A stretch of 39,871 bases of DNA from a virus, in IMG/VR virus record IMGVR_UViG_3300042868_006346, positions 1-39,871 of that record, one strand, 5' to 3'. Below are positions 18,996 to 27,450 of this stretch, piece after piece. The notes below the pieces were generated by a model that saw only the letters and a list, made by a program, of their open reading frames with translations, was not told where the DNA came from and did not search any database. Both the position numbers and the translations under genes were made by a program. Each line of letters starts with the position of its first letter. Position 1 is the first letter of the stretch.

Positions 18996-20834
18996 TCAAG
19001 AGAAATTGACCGTCTTCAAATTAAGAACCCTCACATTAATGTCCTTATTTGGTAATCTTACTTGGTATATTTGTGTTGGTTCCGCAAATATGGTATCCGC
19101 AATTAAACCAATTTCTCTTGTTACCGGATCTGAATATGCTTGTGACGTTTGGGAAGAAGAGTATTGACCTCCTACATTATTAATAAATGACATATCAGAT
19201 ATACTAATCACCCCGTTTTCATTCTGTATTTGTCTTCTTAATTCTGACACATAAACATTTTCACCCATTTGTCTTTGTAATGGACTAAAATAGTTGGTAA
19301 TAATATCAATTATTTTTGTAACAACAGAACCTTGATTTTGACTAGCATCTAAAACAACATCAACATTAACACTTAAATCAATTACATTAGCAGACTCTAT
19401 AGAAATATAATCATTTATCATCCTATAATTTGATAGGTAATTAGCAACATTATTTTTTAAAGTATTTGATACAACTTCAGTTAACTTACCATTTGAGTCG
19501 TATGATAACATCTTGATTTTTATTTTATTATTTTCTTCAGTAATTGCTACTTTACCAGGCGCACCGAATTGTGATGGCATATTTCTTAATATAGATTCAT
19601 AATCATTTATCGTAACCGCTCTATTTTGTGCCGCAAAATTAAATGATACATATTGTCTAACTTCTTCTGTTGTTGGGGCGTTTGCACCTCCAATCGCTGC
19701 GGTAACGTTATTACATGCTAATGAATTAACTACGGTTGTGTTTATTGATTCTGAAGGACCATTAACAAAAAATGAAACGGTTCCAATTTGATTAATAATA
19801 TTAATACCCAAATTTGTTGCTTGCCCACCTCCAACTCTATACTGAACAAATAATGTTGAGTTTGATTTTAATGCCGACCCTAACGCTAAATTATTGATGT
19901 ATTTACTTAAATCTAACGTATAACCGTCTCTTGCAAAATCTCTTAATTGCTCATCGGCAGAAACATTACCACCACCAAATGTCATCTTTAAATAACCTTC
20001 AGGTGTGTATTCACTTATGAATTTACTATCCGTTGTAATGTACTTACCTACCTTAATACCAGGTTGATCCGAAACCTTTGTTGGATCTTCAATAAAGACT
20101 CTGTTTTCCGCTAAAGCAGGAACTTCATACCATCTATTTTCAATACCTAAAAATTCTTGTGGTGGTGGAACATTACTATACTGTGTACCGTCTTTTAAAA
20201 GAACACTTGTTATTCCTAATACATTTTTTTCAGGTAAAAATAATTCAAAAAATGGTTTAACATCGTTTGGTGTTATAGTTCTTTTAAACACCTTTGTAAA
20301 TCCATTAACCACAACTTCTCTCTTAACAATAGTGTAATTTAACAATCTACCACTACCATCAAAATTTGGTATTTTTAATCTATTTGGGGAACCTTCGGCA
20401 TTAACCGCAGATGCAAAATCAATATCATAAACAGTTTCAAACGGTTGTCCTGCACCATTAACTTGTGAACCTCTCCTCAATATACCACAATACCTTAAGT
20501 CTTCCCTATCTCCAAACGCAGGTACGGTAATTGCAAAATCAACTAACGCAACAGAAGGTCTTTGTCCCGGTATTTTTAAACCATAGGTTCTGGCGATATT
20601 ATATATTGATGATTTTTGTTGTGCATATTGTAATACCGTTTCTTGAATGCTTCTATCAATATTAAAGTGTAGATTGTCTGTTACAGCAGCATTTAAATCC
20701 AAAAATACAGAGAAAACCCCCGCATCGTTAAAATTCTGAACTAATTCGGGGTAATAAGTTCTGGTAAAATTGATTAACTCGGTTCTAATCCCTTGAAAAT
20801 CTCTTGTGGTGTATGAAATTTTTTTATTAGCCAT
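18996..20834 (-). CDS. Baseplate wedge protein, T4 gp6-like (Baseplate_J)
   Basis: A 612-residue protein, close in length to T4 gp6 (660). The N-terminus ISYTTRDFQGIRTELINFTR followed by NDAGVFSVFLDLNAAVTDNL and the phrase SIQETVLQYAQQKSSIYNIA is typical of gp6-type wedge proteins, in which the baseplate_J-like core begins. The middle (about 340-420) contains IGGANAPTTEEVRQYVSFNF and NRAVTINDYESILRNMPSQF, a characteristic J-protein segment leading to the C-terminal domain that dimerises in gp6. It forms the ring that couples wedges around the hub in contractile phages. It starts five bases after the gp25-like gene, the usual gp25-gp6 (W-J) partnership, which supports the call. It is separated by 72 bp from the next gene. 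Confidence 0.93.
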   Translation of the reverse strand: MANKKISYTTRDFQGIRTELINFTRTYYPELVQNFNDAGVFSVFLDLNAAVTDNLHFNIDRSIQETVLQYAQQKSSIYNIARTYGLKIPGQRPSVALVDFAITVPAFGDREDLRYCGILRRGSQVNGAGQPFETVYDIDFASAVNAEGSPNRLKIPNFDGSGRLLNYTIVKREVVVNGFTKVFKRTITPNDVKPFFELFLPEKNVLGITSVLLKDGTQYSNVPPPQEFLGIENRWYEVPALAENRVFIEDPTKVSDQPGIKVGKYITTDSKFISEYTPEGYLKMTFGGGNVSADEQLRDFARDGYTLDLSKYINNLALGSALKSNSTLFVQYRVGGGQATNLGINIINQIGTVSFFVNGPSESINTTVVNSLACNNVTAAIGGANAPTTEEVRQYVSFNFAAQNRAVTINDYESILRNMPSQFGAPGKVAITEENNKIKIKMLSYDSNGKLTEVVSNTLKNNVANYLSNYRMINDYISIESANVIDLSVNVDVVLDASQNQGSVVTKIIDIITNYFSPLQRQMGENVYVSELRRQIQNENGVISISDMSFINNVGGQYSSSQTSQAYSDPVTREIGLIADTIFAEPTQIYQVRLPNKDINVRVLNLKTVNFS

Positions 20835-20839
20835 ATCTA

Positions 20840-21298
20840 TTATACATTAATAATTACGAAGTCACTGGCATCAAATGCGGAATTAGTATTTCTATAATCT
20901 ATTCTAATCCTTGCGGTATGTTCAAGTTGTGAAATATTATTAACAGTAAATTCTCTTTTTCCTTCACCGTTAATATATGTTCCCCTACTTTCTTCATCCA
21001 TAGAAGCGTCAGTTATTTTTATGTTTGTAATTGTAATTCCAGGTAAATAAGTTTCAACAGATTGTCTAATTTCATCTTCAATTTGACTAAAAGTTGGACC
21101 GTCTAATGGTTCAAAAATATATTCATATAATCTACTACCAAAATCAGGCAAAAAATATCTAGTACCTTTACGACTTAAAAGTAAATGAACTAAATTAGTC
21201 CTTATTTCCTCTTCGGTACTATCAGAACAATCTAAATATTTTCCAACGTATGAATCAAGAAATGGAAAATTTATACCATATGTTACTCCGTTTGCCAT
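20840..21298 (-). CDS. Baseplate wedge protein, gp25-like (GPW/gp25 family)
   Basis: A 152-residue protein, slightly longer than T4 gp25 (132). Residues about 25-100 contain EEEIRTNLVHLLLSRKGTRY, then LPDFGSRLYEYIFEPLD and IEDEIRQSVETYLPGI, the standard GPW/gp25 signature. The family sits at the hub-wedge-sheath junction and helps nucleate the contractile sheath. A C-terminal extension of about 50 residues adds a beta hairpin region. It is the first gene of the downstream structural block, placed immediately after the terminator that closes the replication operon and behind a TATTTATA octamer, so it probably marks the start of a late transcript. Its partner, the gp6-like gene, follows after five bases. 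Confidence 0.95.
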   Translation of the reverse strand: MANGVTYGINFPFLDSYVGKYLDCSDSTEEEIRTNLVHLLLSRKGTRYFLPDFGSRLYEYIFEPLDGPTFSQIEDEIRQSVETYLPGITITNIKITDASMDEESRGTYINGEGKREFTVNNISQLEHTARIRIDYRNTNSAFDASDFVIINV

Positions 21299-21328
21299 AT
21301 CTAATAAATATAATATTGGTATATTTTA

Positions 21329-21336
21329 TATAAATA
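21329..21336 (-). promoter_or_regulatory. Candidate late-promoter octamer TATTTATA before gp25
   Basis: Coding-strand TATTTATA directly abuts the U-tract of the terminator that ends the replication operon and lies 30 bases before the gp25 ATG. A promoter is needed here if the terminator works, which makes this the best supported copy of the motif. Confidence 0.45.
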
Positions 21337-21337
21337 A

Positions 21338-21367
21338 AAAAAATCACTACTTTCGTAGTGATTTTTT
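21338..21367 (-). terminator. Intrinsic terminator ending the replication operon
   Basis: A 13-bp perfect stem with a GAAA tetraloop on the coding strand (arms 21367-21355 and 21350-21338), containing ATCACTAC/GTAGTGAT and running into a T-rich tail. The hairpin contains the TAG stop of the DUF5522-like gene. A-rich sequence on the other side would let it work in both directions. Confidence 0.88.
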
Positions 21368-21574
21368 AAAGGTTTTATTACCTTTTTGATAGAGAGGTTC
21401 GTAAGGACAATTTTTACATCTATTTCCACAACAACTTCCTCTTTTAATATGGTAAGATTCACTCATAACAATATTACCGTTTTCATCCTTATAAAAATCA
21501 GGCTCAGGAGACTTTTTTGTTGTCTCCTGAACATATAGTTGTTGAACCCAATCATTTGATGCTGAACGTATCAT
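21347..21574 (-). CDS. DUF5522-like cysteine-cluster protein
   Basis: A 75-residue protein with the motif YHIKRGSCCGNRCKNCPY at residues 41-58, giving cysteines 48, 49, 53 and 56. This matches my memory of the DUF5522 signature (RGxCCxxxCRxCPY), small proteins frequent in Bacteroidota and also present in some eukaryotes, of unknown function. The four cysteines could bind zinc or an iron-sulphur cluster. The C-terminus is basic (GNKTFKKSLRK). It is the last gene of the replication/nucleotide operon, starting one base after the 27-codon mini-gene; its stop is inside the terminator stem. A host-derived origin is plausible. Because it follows the ribonucleotide reductase, a redox or cofactor role is conceivable but unproven. 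Confidence 0.82.
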   Translation of the reverse strand: MIRSASNDWVQQLYVQETTKKSPEPDFYKDENGNIVMSESYHIKRGSCCGNRCKNCPYEPLYQKGNKTFKKSLRK

Positions 21575-21575
21575 A

Positions 21576-21659
21576 CTACCCGTTTTGTTTTCTTAAATTG
21601 TAAAATGCTAATAGTACTTGATAAGTTAATGTTATATTATTTCCCCAAGTAACTTTCAT
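21576..21659 (-). CDS. Possible 27-residue mini-protein
   Basis: An ATG at 21659-21657 opens a frame beginning MKVTWGNNITLTYQVLLAFY and ending in TAG at 21578-21576. It fits snugly between the ribonucleotide reductase stop (two bases upstream) and the DUF5522-like ATG (one base downstream), the same tight packing as the confirmed genes. The peptide is amphipathic with a hydrophobic centre and a basic end (NLRKQNG). No family is recognised. It may be a true small protein, or a leader that couples translation of the next gene. The spacing argument is the main evidence; length alone gives little support. Confidence 0.5.
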   Translation of the reverse strand: MKVTWGNNITLTYQVLLAFYNLRKQNG

Positions 21660-21661
21660 AA

Positions 21662-23521
21662 TTACACAATTTCACAAGCTCCACCAGCACAAGCCACTTC
21701 ACCACGAAGGTCGGTGTTATCTTGTAACTCAATAACTTTTGTCAAATCAACGTCTTTTAGTGTTGAGAGAAGTTTTTCAAAATCTTCTTGAGTACAGTCT
21801 TCAAAAGGGGCTTGTGTGTAAGTTCCACCGTTGTAGGGTAATACGGACAATCCGTTGTAAAATTTACGATTTTTCCACATCCAGTCACCAACTAGCTCCC
21901 ACTCATCTTCCTTAATTGACACTGTAGCTGAAACGTTGTGTGTATTTTGTCCACCTCTGTGTCCAGGACGAATCCATTCTTGTGAAACTTTTTTAACACG
22001 TTCCAACATTTGGAATACTGATTCGTGACGAAGGATTGAACCTTCTGGTGATTTTTGTGGTATTGTAATTACCGCGGTATCGTGTGGACGGAAGAACTCA
22101 TCTTCAACAAGTTCGGGGTGATTGATTGCAAGATAAGTATAAATTGCTTCATTCTTTCCAACACGAATTCTTCTTAAATAATAATCATTATGCCAAGCGT
22201 GAATTCCTGATGAAGTTCCCAATACAAGTGATGATGTTCCTGATGGTTTAACTGTTGTTGTTCTTGCGGCTTTGTTAATTCCGATTAAATTAGCAACTCT
22301 TTCGTTTTCTTCTTTAACCGCCTGTGCTGCCTCCTTCATATCATAACCTAAAACAACACCCGAACCAATACCTGTCATACCAACACCAATAAGCGCATCT
22401 TTTTCAGTTGTTCTTTTCCAAACATCACGAAGATAATGGAAGTCGGTGTACCCCGCCTGTAATGTTCCAATAAACGCAGCACCTTTAACTCTTGTTTCAA
22501 AATCTTCTTGTGACACAATATCTGATGCGTTTACCTCACAAAGATTACAGAACTGATAAGGTCTTAGTCCGATTTCACAACAAGGGTTTGTTCCCCAATC
22601 TTTATCATTAGATAGATAAATCCCTGGTTCACCTGCTCCTGACAATTCAATTCTTTTCCACAAATCCATAAAGTATTCTTGTGTTACTTTGTGACGAAGA
22701 AGAACCGCTGAATTGTTTGCTCTACCTCTTTGTGGATTTTGTTCCCACCAATTTCCTGACTTACAAGAAATCATTTCATCATCATCAGCCGAGAACAATG
22801 AAATAAGTGCTGCTCTACGAATACCACCAGCAAGAACCGCATCCGCGATATGACAAGTAATGTCGTGAGCTTCAATTGGTGTTAATTTTTCACCATCTTC
22901 TTTGTTTTCCAACACTTTTGTGATGTTATGAATACAATCTTTAAGTGGTTGAGGACCTGGTGCCTTTCCACCTGATGTTACAAGAAGAGCACCTTTATGA
23001 CGAATATCAGAGAAATCAAATACAGGTGTTGACGATTTGGAACCCATATATGATTCTATCAATACTTTAATTGCATCTGCCCAACCTTCAATTGAATCTC
23101 CGATGAGATATCTTCTTGTTCTGTTAGGGTTTGGTTTTTTGATTTCAGGTAGTTTATCTACGTGGTGTTTTTGAACTGAAAATCCTACACCAGTACCTCC
23201 CAATAATAGGAACATTGTTTCAGAAAACGCGTCTGTATGATCGATTGGTAGATAAGCACAATTGTAGACTCTGTTTGGTGAAATCTCAATTGGTTTACCT
23301 CCAAATTGTAAGGACCTCATTGATGGTAAAATTTTCTTATCATATACCATCTTATAAACTTCCTCAATTTCATTTTTGATTTGAGGGTATTTCTTTTGGT
23401 GCATTTCTTTGTTTCTTGTCACCAACTCTTCCCAAGTTTCCCTTCTATTTAGTTCGGGAATAAATTTAGCGTATTTCATATACACCGTAATATCACTCAA
23501 TATTTTTTGTGAAATATCCAT
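21662..23521 (-). CDS. nrdJ: Adenosylcobalamin-dependent (class II, monomeric-type) ribonucleotide reductase
   Basis: A 619-residue reductase that makes deoxyribonucleotides for phage replication. The residues match Lactobacillus leichmannii RTPR (739 residues): C314 as thiyl radical site in NPCCEIG with E316 two later (RTPR C408/E410), C325 eleven residues on (RTPR C419), C88 in NRVYNCAY (RTPR C119), and a C-terminal C611/C616 pair eight residues from the end, as in RTPR C731/C736. PSGTSSLVLGTSSG at 426-439 is the phosphate-binding loop. There is no ATP-cone and no NrdB-like gene in the window. It is about 120 residues shorter than RTPR, 63 of them between the first redox cysteine and the radical cysteine, the part that includes the allosteric region. 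An extra cysteine, C315, lies next to the radical site. It needs coenzyme B12 from the host. Confidence 0.9.
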   Translation of the reverse strand: MDISQKILSDITVYMKYAKFIPELNRRETWEELVTRNKEMHQKKYPQIKNEIEEVYKMVYDKKILPSMRSLQFGGKPIEISPNRVYNCAYLPIDHTDAFSETMFLLLGGTGVGFSVQKHHVDKLPEIKKPNPNRTRRYLIGDSIEGWADAIKVLIESYMGSKSSTPVFDFSDIRHKGALLVTSGGKAPGPQPLKDCIHNITKVLENKEDGEKLTPIEAHDITCHIADAVLAGGIRRAALISLFSADDDEMISCKSGNWWEQNPQRGRANNSAVLLRHKVTQEYFMDLWKRIELSGAGEPGIYLSNDKDWGTNPCCEIGLRPYQFCNLCEVNASDIVSQEDFETRVKGAAFIGTLQAGYTDFHYLRDVWKRTTEKDALIGVGMTGIGSGVVLGYDMKEAAQAVKEENERVANLIGINKAARTTTVKPSGTSSLVLGTSSGIHAWHNDYYLRRIRVGKNEAIYTYLAINHPELVEDEFFRPHDTAVITIPQKSPEGSILRHESVFQMLERVKKVSQEWIRPGHRGGQNTHNVSATVSIKEDEWELVGDWMWKNRKFYNGLSVLPYNGGTYTQAPFEDCTQEDFEKLLSTLKDVDLTKVIELQDNTDLRGEVACAGGACEIV

Positions 23522-23539
23522 TTTTATTAAATTTTAGAA

Positions 23540-24922
23540 TTAATTATTATTTTGTTCTTTTTGCTTTCTTCTTTCCATAAGTTCTTTAACTCTTTGACGT
23601 TGTCTTTCTTCTTTTTGTTCTTCAACACCCAAGAATGTCATTGAGCTTTCGGTATCAATTTCTAACATACCATTATCAAACTTACAATTTTCAAATACGA
23701 TACCATCATCTCCTATTCTTGATTTTGTGATGGCGATTGTTGCTAATTTCATTTCTTTTTGTTGTAATGTTTTAGCAACAGAGATAATAACGTGTCCCAC
23801 TTGTGCTTTCTTGATTGAACCCCCCATTTGATCGGTTGTTACAACTTCGGCAGATATTGAATTTCTATTTCCTTGTGTTGCTGTCCATCCTACAAGGTTT
23901 AATTCGTGACACATTGCTTCAAATCCTCTCATTACCGAACCCTCACTTTTCCATTCATCACCCAAATTTTTATCTGGAACGACACAATCGATGTAATCTA
24001 ACAACACCATATCAATTTTTGTTCCATCAGCAATCATTTTTCTGATTTGGTTTTTAATTTGGTTCATAGTTACCGTATCGGATGGTAATTTTTTAAGGAT
24101 TAATTCATTTGGCATTGTTGTTTTGATTTCATTAACCTTATTCATAACAAGTTCTTTTTTGTCTGACAATTCGTCAGGGTGAATCTTTGTCCAAAGTGTA
24201 AAATGTTTCCTTTGGATTATCTTCGGGTTGTCTTCAAAAAAGATTTGTAGAACATTGTATCCCAAGTTGAATGCGTGGTTTGATATCTTTGTTAAAAGGG
24301 TTGATTTTCCAACCCCTGTTGGTGCCAAAACAACACCTATTTCTCCTTTTGCCAAACCTCCTTTAAGGAGTCTATCAATACCAGGGATTCCCATCGGGAT
24401 AGGATGTCTGAAATCATCATCCAATACCTGATCCAAGTTACTAAAGACATTCAACATACTTGTGTCTTTCTCTCCTACTTGGAGTGCCTCTCTAAACATT
24501 TCTTCAATGGTGTCATAGTTTTCAAACTCACCACCGTCAACGATTTTTTGGGCCTTATTCATTACTTTAATAACCTCTTCTTGTTTACAAAACTTAAGAG
24601 CCTTTTCTTGGACAAATTCCCCCCCATCAATAGGTGCATCCTTGATTTTCTTAATCATATCCAAAACAATCTTGGATGCCATTTCTTGTTGTAATTCCGA
24701 TTTTGTAACTTGCTCTAACGTGTCAAAGGAAGGAGTGTGGTTATACTTTTTATAGTACTCCTTAACCATCTGAATAATAATTTTAAAATACTTATTTTCA
24801 AAATAACTCGGAGAAATTACATCAATAATTGATTGAGAAAAATCTTTGTCCACGATAATTTGATTCAATAATTGAATCTGAAAATTGTTACCTAAATAGT
24901 CAAAATTTTTATTCGTCGCCAT
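23540..24922 (-). CDS. Replicative DNA helicase, DnaB/gp41-like
   Basis: A 460-residue hexameric 5'-3' helicase of the RecA-like DnaB/T4 gp41 family. The N-terminal helical domain occupies about 1-165. The ATPase core has Walker A APTGVGKST at 200-208 (K206), Walker B MVLLDYID (D309), and a C-terminal sensor region VGWTATQGNRNS with Q350. The frame is also open back to a TTG at 24958, but ATG 24922 is preferred: it has a purine-rich AGAGAGAAAAA stretch seven bases or so before it, the best ribosome site in the window, and the start gives MATNKNFDYL, typical of the family; the TTG version would add 12 non-conserved residues and overlap the previous gene. It sits with SSB, recombinase and 5' nuclease in the replication operon. 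No separate primase or loader was found nearby. Confidence 0.92.
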   Translation of the reverse strand: MATNKNFDYLGNNFQIQLLNQIIVDKDFSQSIIDVISPSYFENKYFKIIIQMVKEYYKKYNHTPSFDTLEQVTKSELQQEMASKIVLDMIKKIKDAPIDGGEFVQEKALKFCKQEEVIKVMNKAQKIVDGGEFENYDTIEEMFREALQVGEKDTSMLNVFSNLDQVLDDDFRHPIPMGIPGIDRLLKGGLAKGEIGVVLAPTGVGKSTLLTKISNHAFNLGYNVLQIFFEDNPKIIQRKHFTLWTKIHPDELSDKKELVMNKVNEIKTTMPNELILKKLPSDTVTMNQIKNQIRKMIADGTKIDMVLLDYIDCVVPDKNLGDEWKSEGSVMRGFEAMCHELNLVGWTATQGNRNSISAEVVTTDQMGGSIKKAQVGHVIISVAKTLQQKEMKLATIAITKSRIGDDGIVFENCKFDNGMLEIDTESSMTFLGVEEQKEERQRQRVKELMERRKQKEQNNN

Positions 24923-24943
24923 ACTTTTTTTCTCTCTTGTAAA

Positions 24944-24951
24944 GATAAATA
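24944..24951 (-). promoter_or_regulatory. TATTTATC octamer upstream of the helicase
   Basis: Coding-strand TATTTATC, 21 bases before the helicase ATG, just after the end of the preceding gene. It resembles the candidate late element but here precedes a replication gene, which weakens the late-specific reading. Confidence 0.2.
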
Positions 24952-24954
24952 CTA

Positions 24955-25404
24955 TCAAGCCAGTTTAAATCCAGCGTATTCAAAATTAAATTTTTTACCT
25001 GAAAAAATGTCAGTTAATTCAGATAGTATACCTTTTAGTTGTGGGCGTAGATCCACAGTATATCTTACCTTTGGTGGGTACAATTTTGCATCAAACACTC
25101 TATGACAAATTGTCATATCTCCAATCTTAATTATGAGATTAAAATTCTCATCACCATCGGTATTTGATGTGTTTAGAATGTCAGGATTTTCCTGAATTTC
25201 ATATTGATTATCCATCATATAGACAATGGTTCTCATTTTTAAATCCCTTTGGATTTTGTTACAAAGATCTGTAATATATTCATACAGATTTGTTGATGTT
25301 CTAGATTTTGGATTGAACCCTCTAACATTAAAGAACCTTTGAACGATAATGTTTTCGTTACACTTTAAAAGGAATTCAACTTTTGTGAAATCTTGCTCTT
25401 TCAT
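24955..25404 (-). CDS. Unidentified protein in the replication operon
   Basis: A 149-residue protein with mixed alpha/beta character, no membrane segment, and no nucleotide-binding or metal-binding motif I can recognise. It has three cysteines (near residues 15, 48 and 100) without a clustered pattern. It ends in TGA at 24957-24955 and starts four bases after the 5' nuclease stop, so it is co-transcribed with nuclease and helicase. Its place directly before the replicative helicase would suit a helicase loader or a replisome accessory factor, as T4 gp59 is, but I see no sequence similarity to gp59, so this is only a position-based idea. Confidence 0.7.
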   Translation of the reverse strand: MKEQDFTKVEFLLKCNENIIVQRFFNVRGFNPKSRTSTNLYEYITDLCNKIQRDLKMRTIVYMMDNQYEIQENPDILNTSNTDGDENFNLIIKIGDMTICHRVFDAKLYPPKVRYTVDLRPQLKGILSELTDIFSGKKFNFEYAGFKLA

Positions 25405-25408
25405 AATT

Positions 25409-26413
25409 TTACTTTTTGTTTTTGTAATTTGACTTTTCTTTTCTTGTTAATTTTAAAAATGGTTTCAAAAAATTTACCCACGCATCGTCTCCTTTTGGTA
25501 GAAACTTGAAGAACCCGTCTTCCATCATCATTTTAATTAGATTCCTATATCCTCTACCATCAGGATCTAAACTTTCCGAATAATATAGTTTAACATATTC
25601 CTTTCCTTCATCACTTATCATTGGTGTTCCCAAATCTACTAATTTTTCGTTAATTAAAAAGAATGTTTCCCCTAATATTCCTTCTTTTGTTTTACCTTCA
25701 ATAATATTTTTAAGAACTACACTACTTTTTTCTTCTATAAGTTCCTTACTTCTTGTTAAAATATCCGTAAAAGAAATTTCATTTTCAAGTATTTCAGGAA
25801 ACAATTTAACTAATGTTTTTTCACCTAATAATGATATCCCATCAATATTATCTGATGTATCACCAGCCAAAATTTTAAATGTTTTAATATTAAAATGCGG
25901 AATTTCAAATACCTTTAGTTTAATTTTATCACCATTTTTATAATACTTTTTTTGTTTTGGTGAATAAATGTTAACTTTTTCTGATATTAATTGTGTTAAA
26001 TCTTTGTCACTTGAAAATATTGTTTTTATTTCATCTCCCGATATTTGACAATAATATGCTATCAAGTCATCCGCTTCCGAATTTTCAACTTCAATTTGTC
26101 TAACAAACATCTCTTCAAGATATTGTTTAACTCTATTTTTTTGTTTTACAAATGAATATACTTGTTCTTCATCGGATGGTGATTTCCTGTTCATCTTATA
26201 TTTTGGGTATATAAGTTTTCTTTGTGATGAATTACCATCACCATCCCAAAATACGACAACCTTATTGTAGTTTGTTTCTTCAAGAAATTTTCGTAAGGTA
26301 TTTAGAAAATGCCAAATACCCCCGACGTGTTCATTTTTGTTAAAAAAATCTTTAACTCCGTGAAACCCTATTTTTAATAAGTTATTACCATCAACAACTA
26401 ATGTGTTAGTCAT
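25409..26413 (-). CDS. 5'-3' exonuclease/flap nuclease (T4 RNase H/FEN-like)
   Basis: A 334-residue nuclease, close to T4 RNase H (305). It removes RNA primers and flaps during lagging-strand synthesis. The acidic metal-binding residues of the family are visible: D8 in VVDGNN, D57/D59 in WDGDG, E113, D115 and D116 in SEADDL, D136/D138 in SSDKDL, and D185, D188 and D191 in AGDTSDNIDGIS, which begins the helix-hairpin-helix DNA-binding motif. A basic C-terminus (LKLTRKEKSNYKNKK) follows. It sits between UvsX and an unknown gene upstream of the helicase. There is no attached polymerase domain, so it is a stand-alone 5' nuclease. The ATG at 26413 has an A-rich upstream sequence with no Shine-Dalgarno. 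Confidence 0.9.
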   Translation of the reverse strand: MTNTLVVDGNNLLKIGFHGVKDFFNKNEHVGGIWHFLNTLRKFLEETNYNKVVVFWDGDGNSSQRKLIYPKYKMNRKSPSDEEQVYSFVKQKNRVKQYLEEMFVRQIEVENSEADDLIAYYCQISGDEIKTIFSSDKDLTQLISEKVNIYSPKQKKYYKNGDKIKLKVFEIPHFNIKTFKILAGDTSDNIDGISLLGEKTLVKLFPEILENEISFTDILTRSKELIEEKSSVVLKNIIEGKTKEGILGETFFLINEKLVDLGTPMISDEGKEYVKLYYSESLDPDGRGYRNLIKMMMEDGFFKFLPKGDDAWVNFLKPFLKLTRKEKSNYKNKK

Positions 26414-26444
26414 TTAAATTTTTCTTAATTGATTCTACAATTTG

Positions 26445-27425
26445 TTACTCGTCTTCTTCTTTGGTTTCATCTAACGTATAATTAGCATCTCCCAATTTTT
26501 CAACCCAATAATCTGAATATTCTTTTTTGTATTTGTCCAATGATTCTTTAGTGTCTGCAATATAACCTTGTGGAACCGCAATAATCTTACCGTCTTTATA
26601 ACCTAACCCATTTACGTGATTCTTCAGGATTGATATTTTTGTTCTAATCGCAAATGATATCTTCCTACCATTTTTAACCGCATCTATATGACTAATACCC
26701 GCCTTCTTTTGGTTACCAAACAAAAACACTAATGAGGATGCTAACCATAATGCCTCACCTCCCTTAGCTTTGATTTCAGGTTGTCCAAATGGATTATCGG
26801 GTAATAGAACCCAAGGTTGATTTAATACAACTAAAGTGTTGTAATACGGATATTCTTCTTTTTTAGATTTAGATATTCTTGAATGGATTCCCATTCCAAT
26901 TTTATCCGCTAAAACTTTTGCGTTGTGCATACCACCACCTTTTCCATCAAATGTCATTTGACAAGGAATACTCCCAATACTATCCCAAAGGAATAATAAA
27001 TTATAAGGGATGTCACCTTTTTCTTGTGCGTCTAATATATCGTTAATAAAATCTGTTGCTTGTTCTATAACATCAAAAGAATCATTAAATATGAACATAC
27101 CATCATATTCACCGTGTTCGTTCAGTTCCGCTTCCAACCCTAATTCAATTGCGTGACTCCATGACCATTTCTTTTCAGTTATAATAAAAACAGGTAAGTG
27201 TCCTTTCTTTTGTGCATCTGCCGCGGCAAGAATCATTGCAGTTGTTTTTGATGTATTTGAGTGTCCCAAAAACATATTAATACCACCCATAACAGGTCCA
27301 GGTAATCCACAAGACTCCAAAAACGCCTCACCACAATTATAATAACTTTCGGGTTTGTATTTTGTTTTTGTTGAGAATTTACCTTTTATAGTATCTAATG
27401 ATATTTCTTTTTTCTTAATTGCCAT
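26445..27425 (-). CDS. RecA-type recombinase, UvsX-like
   Basis: A 326-residue strand-exchange protein for recombination-dependent replication and repair. Walker A is GHSNTSKTT at 54-62, with Ser replacing the usual second Gly, like T4 UvsX (GPSKSFKS) and unlike bacterial RecA. Walker B lies in LLFLWDSIGS (D148), and the L1/L2 region follows a KSKKEEYPYYNTLVVLNQPW segment near 183-202. The C-terminus is acidic (DETKEEDE). Its length is smaller than T4 UvsX (391) and RecA (about 350). It follows the SSB gene after a hairpin, so it is probably made in lower amount than SSB. The neighbouring SSB, nuclease and helicase complete the recombination-replication set; no UvsY-like mediator is recognised. 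Confidence 0.9.
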   Translation of the reverse strand: MAIKKKEISLDTIKGKFSTKTKYKPESYYNCGEAFLESCGLPGPVMGGINMFLGHSNTSKTTAMILAAADAQKKGHLPVFIITEKKWSWSHAIELGLEAELNEHGEYDGMFIFNDSFDVIEQATDFINDILDAQEKGDIPYNLLFLWDSIGSIPCQMTFDGKGGGMHNAKVLADKIGMGIHSRISKSKKEEYPYYNTLVVLNQPWVLLPDNPFGQPEIKAKGGEALWLASSLVFLFGNQKKAGISHIDAVKNGRKISFAIRTKISILKNHVNGLGYKDGKIIAVPQGYIADTKESLDKYKKEYSDYWVEKLGDANYTLDETKEEDE

Positions 27426-27450
27426 AATGATTTTATTTTAAATAAAGATA

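Noticed and set aside
24923-24958. TTG codon at 24958 as start of the helicase
   Set aside because: The ATG at 24922 has the better upstream purine run and gives the natural N-terminus; the TTG would add 12 unrelated residues.
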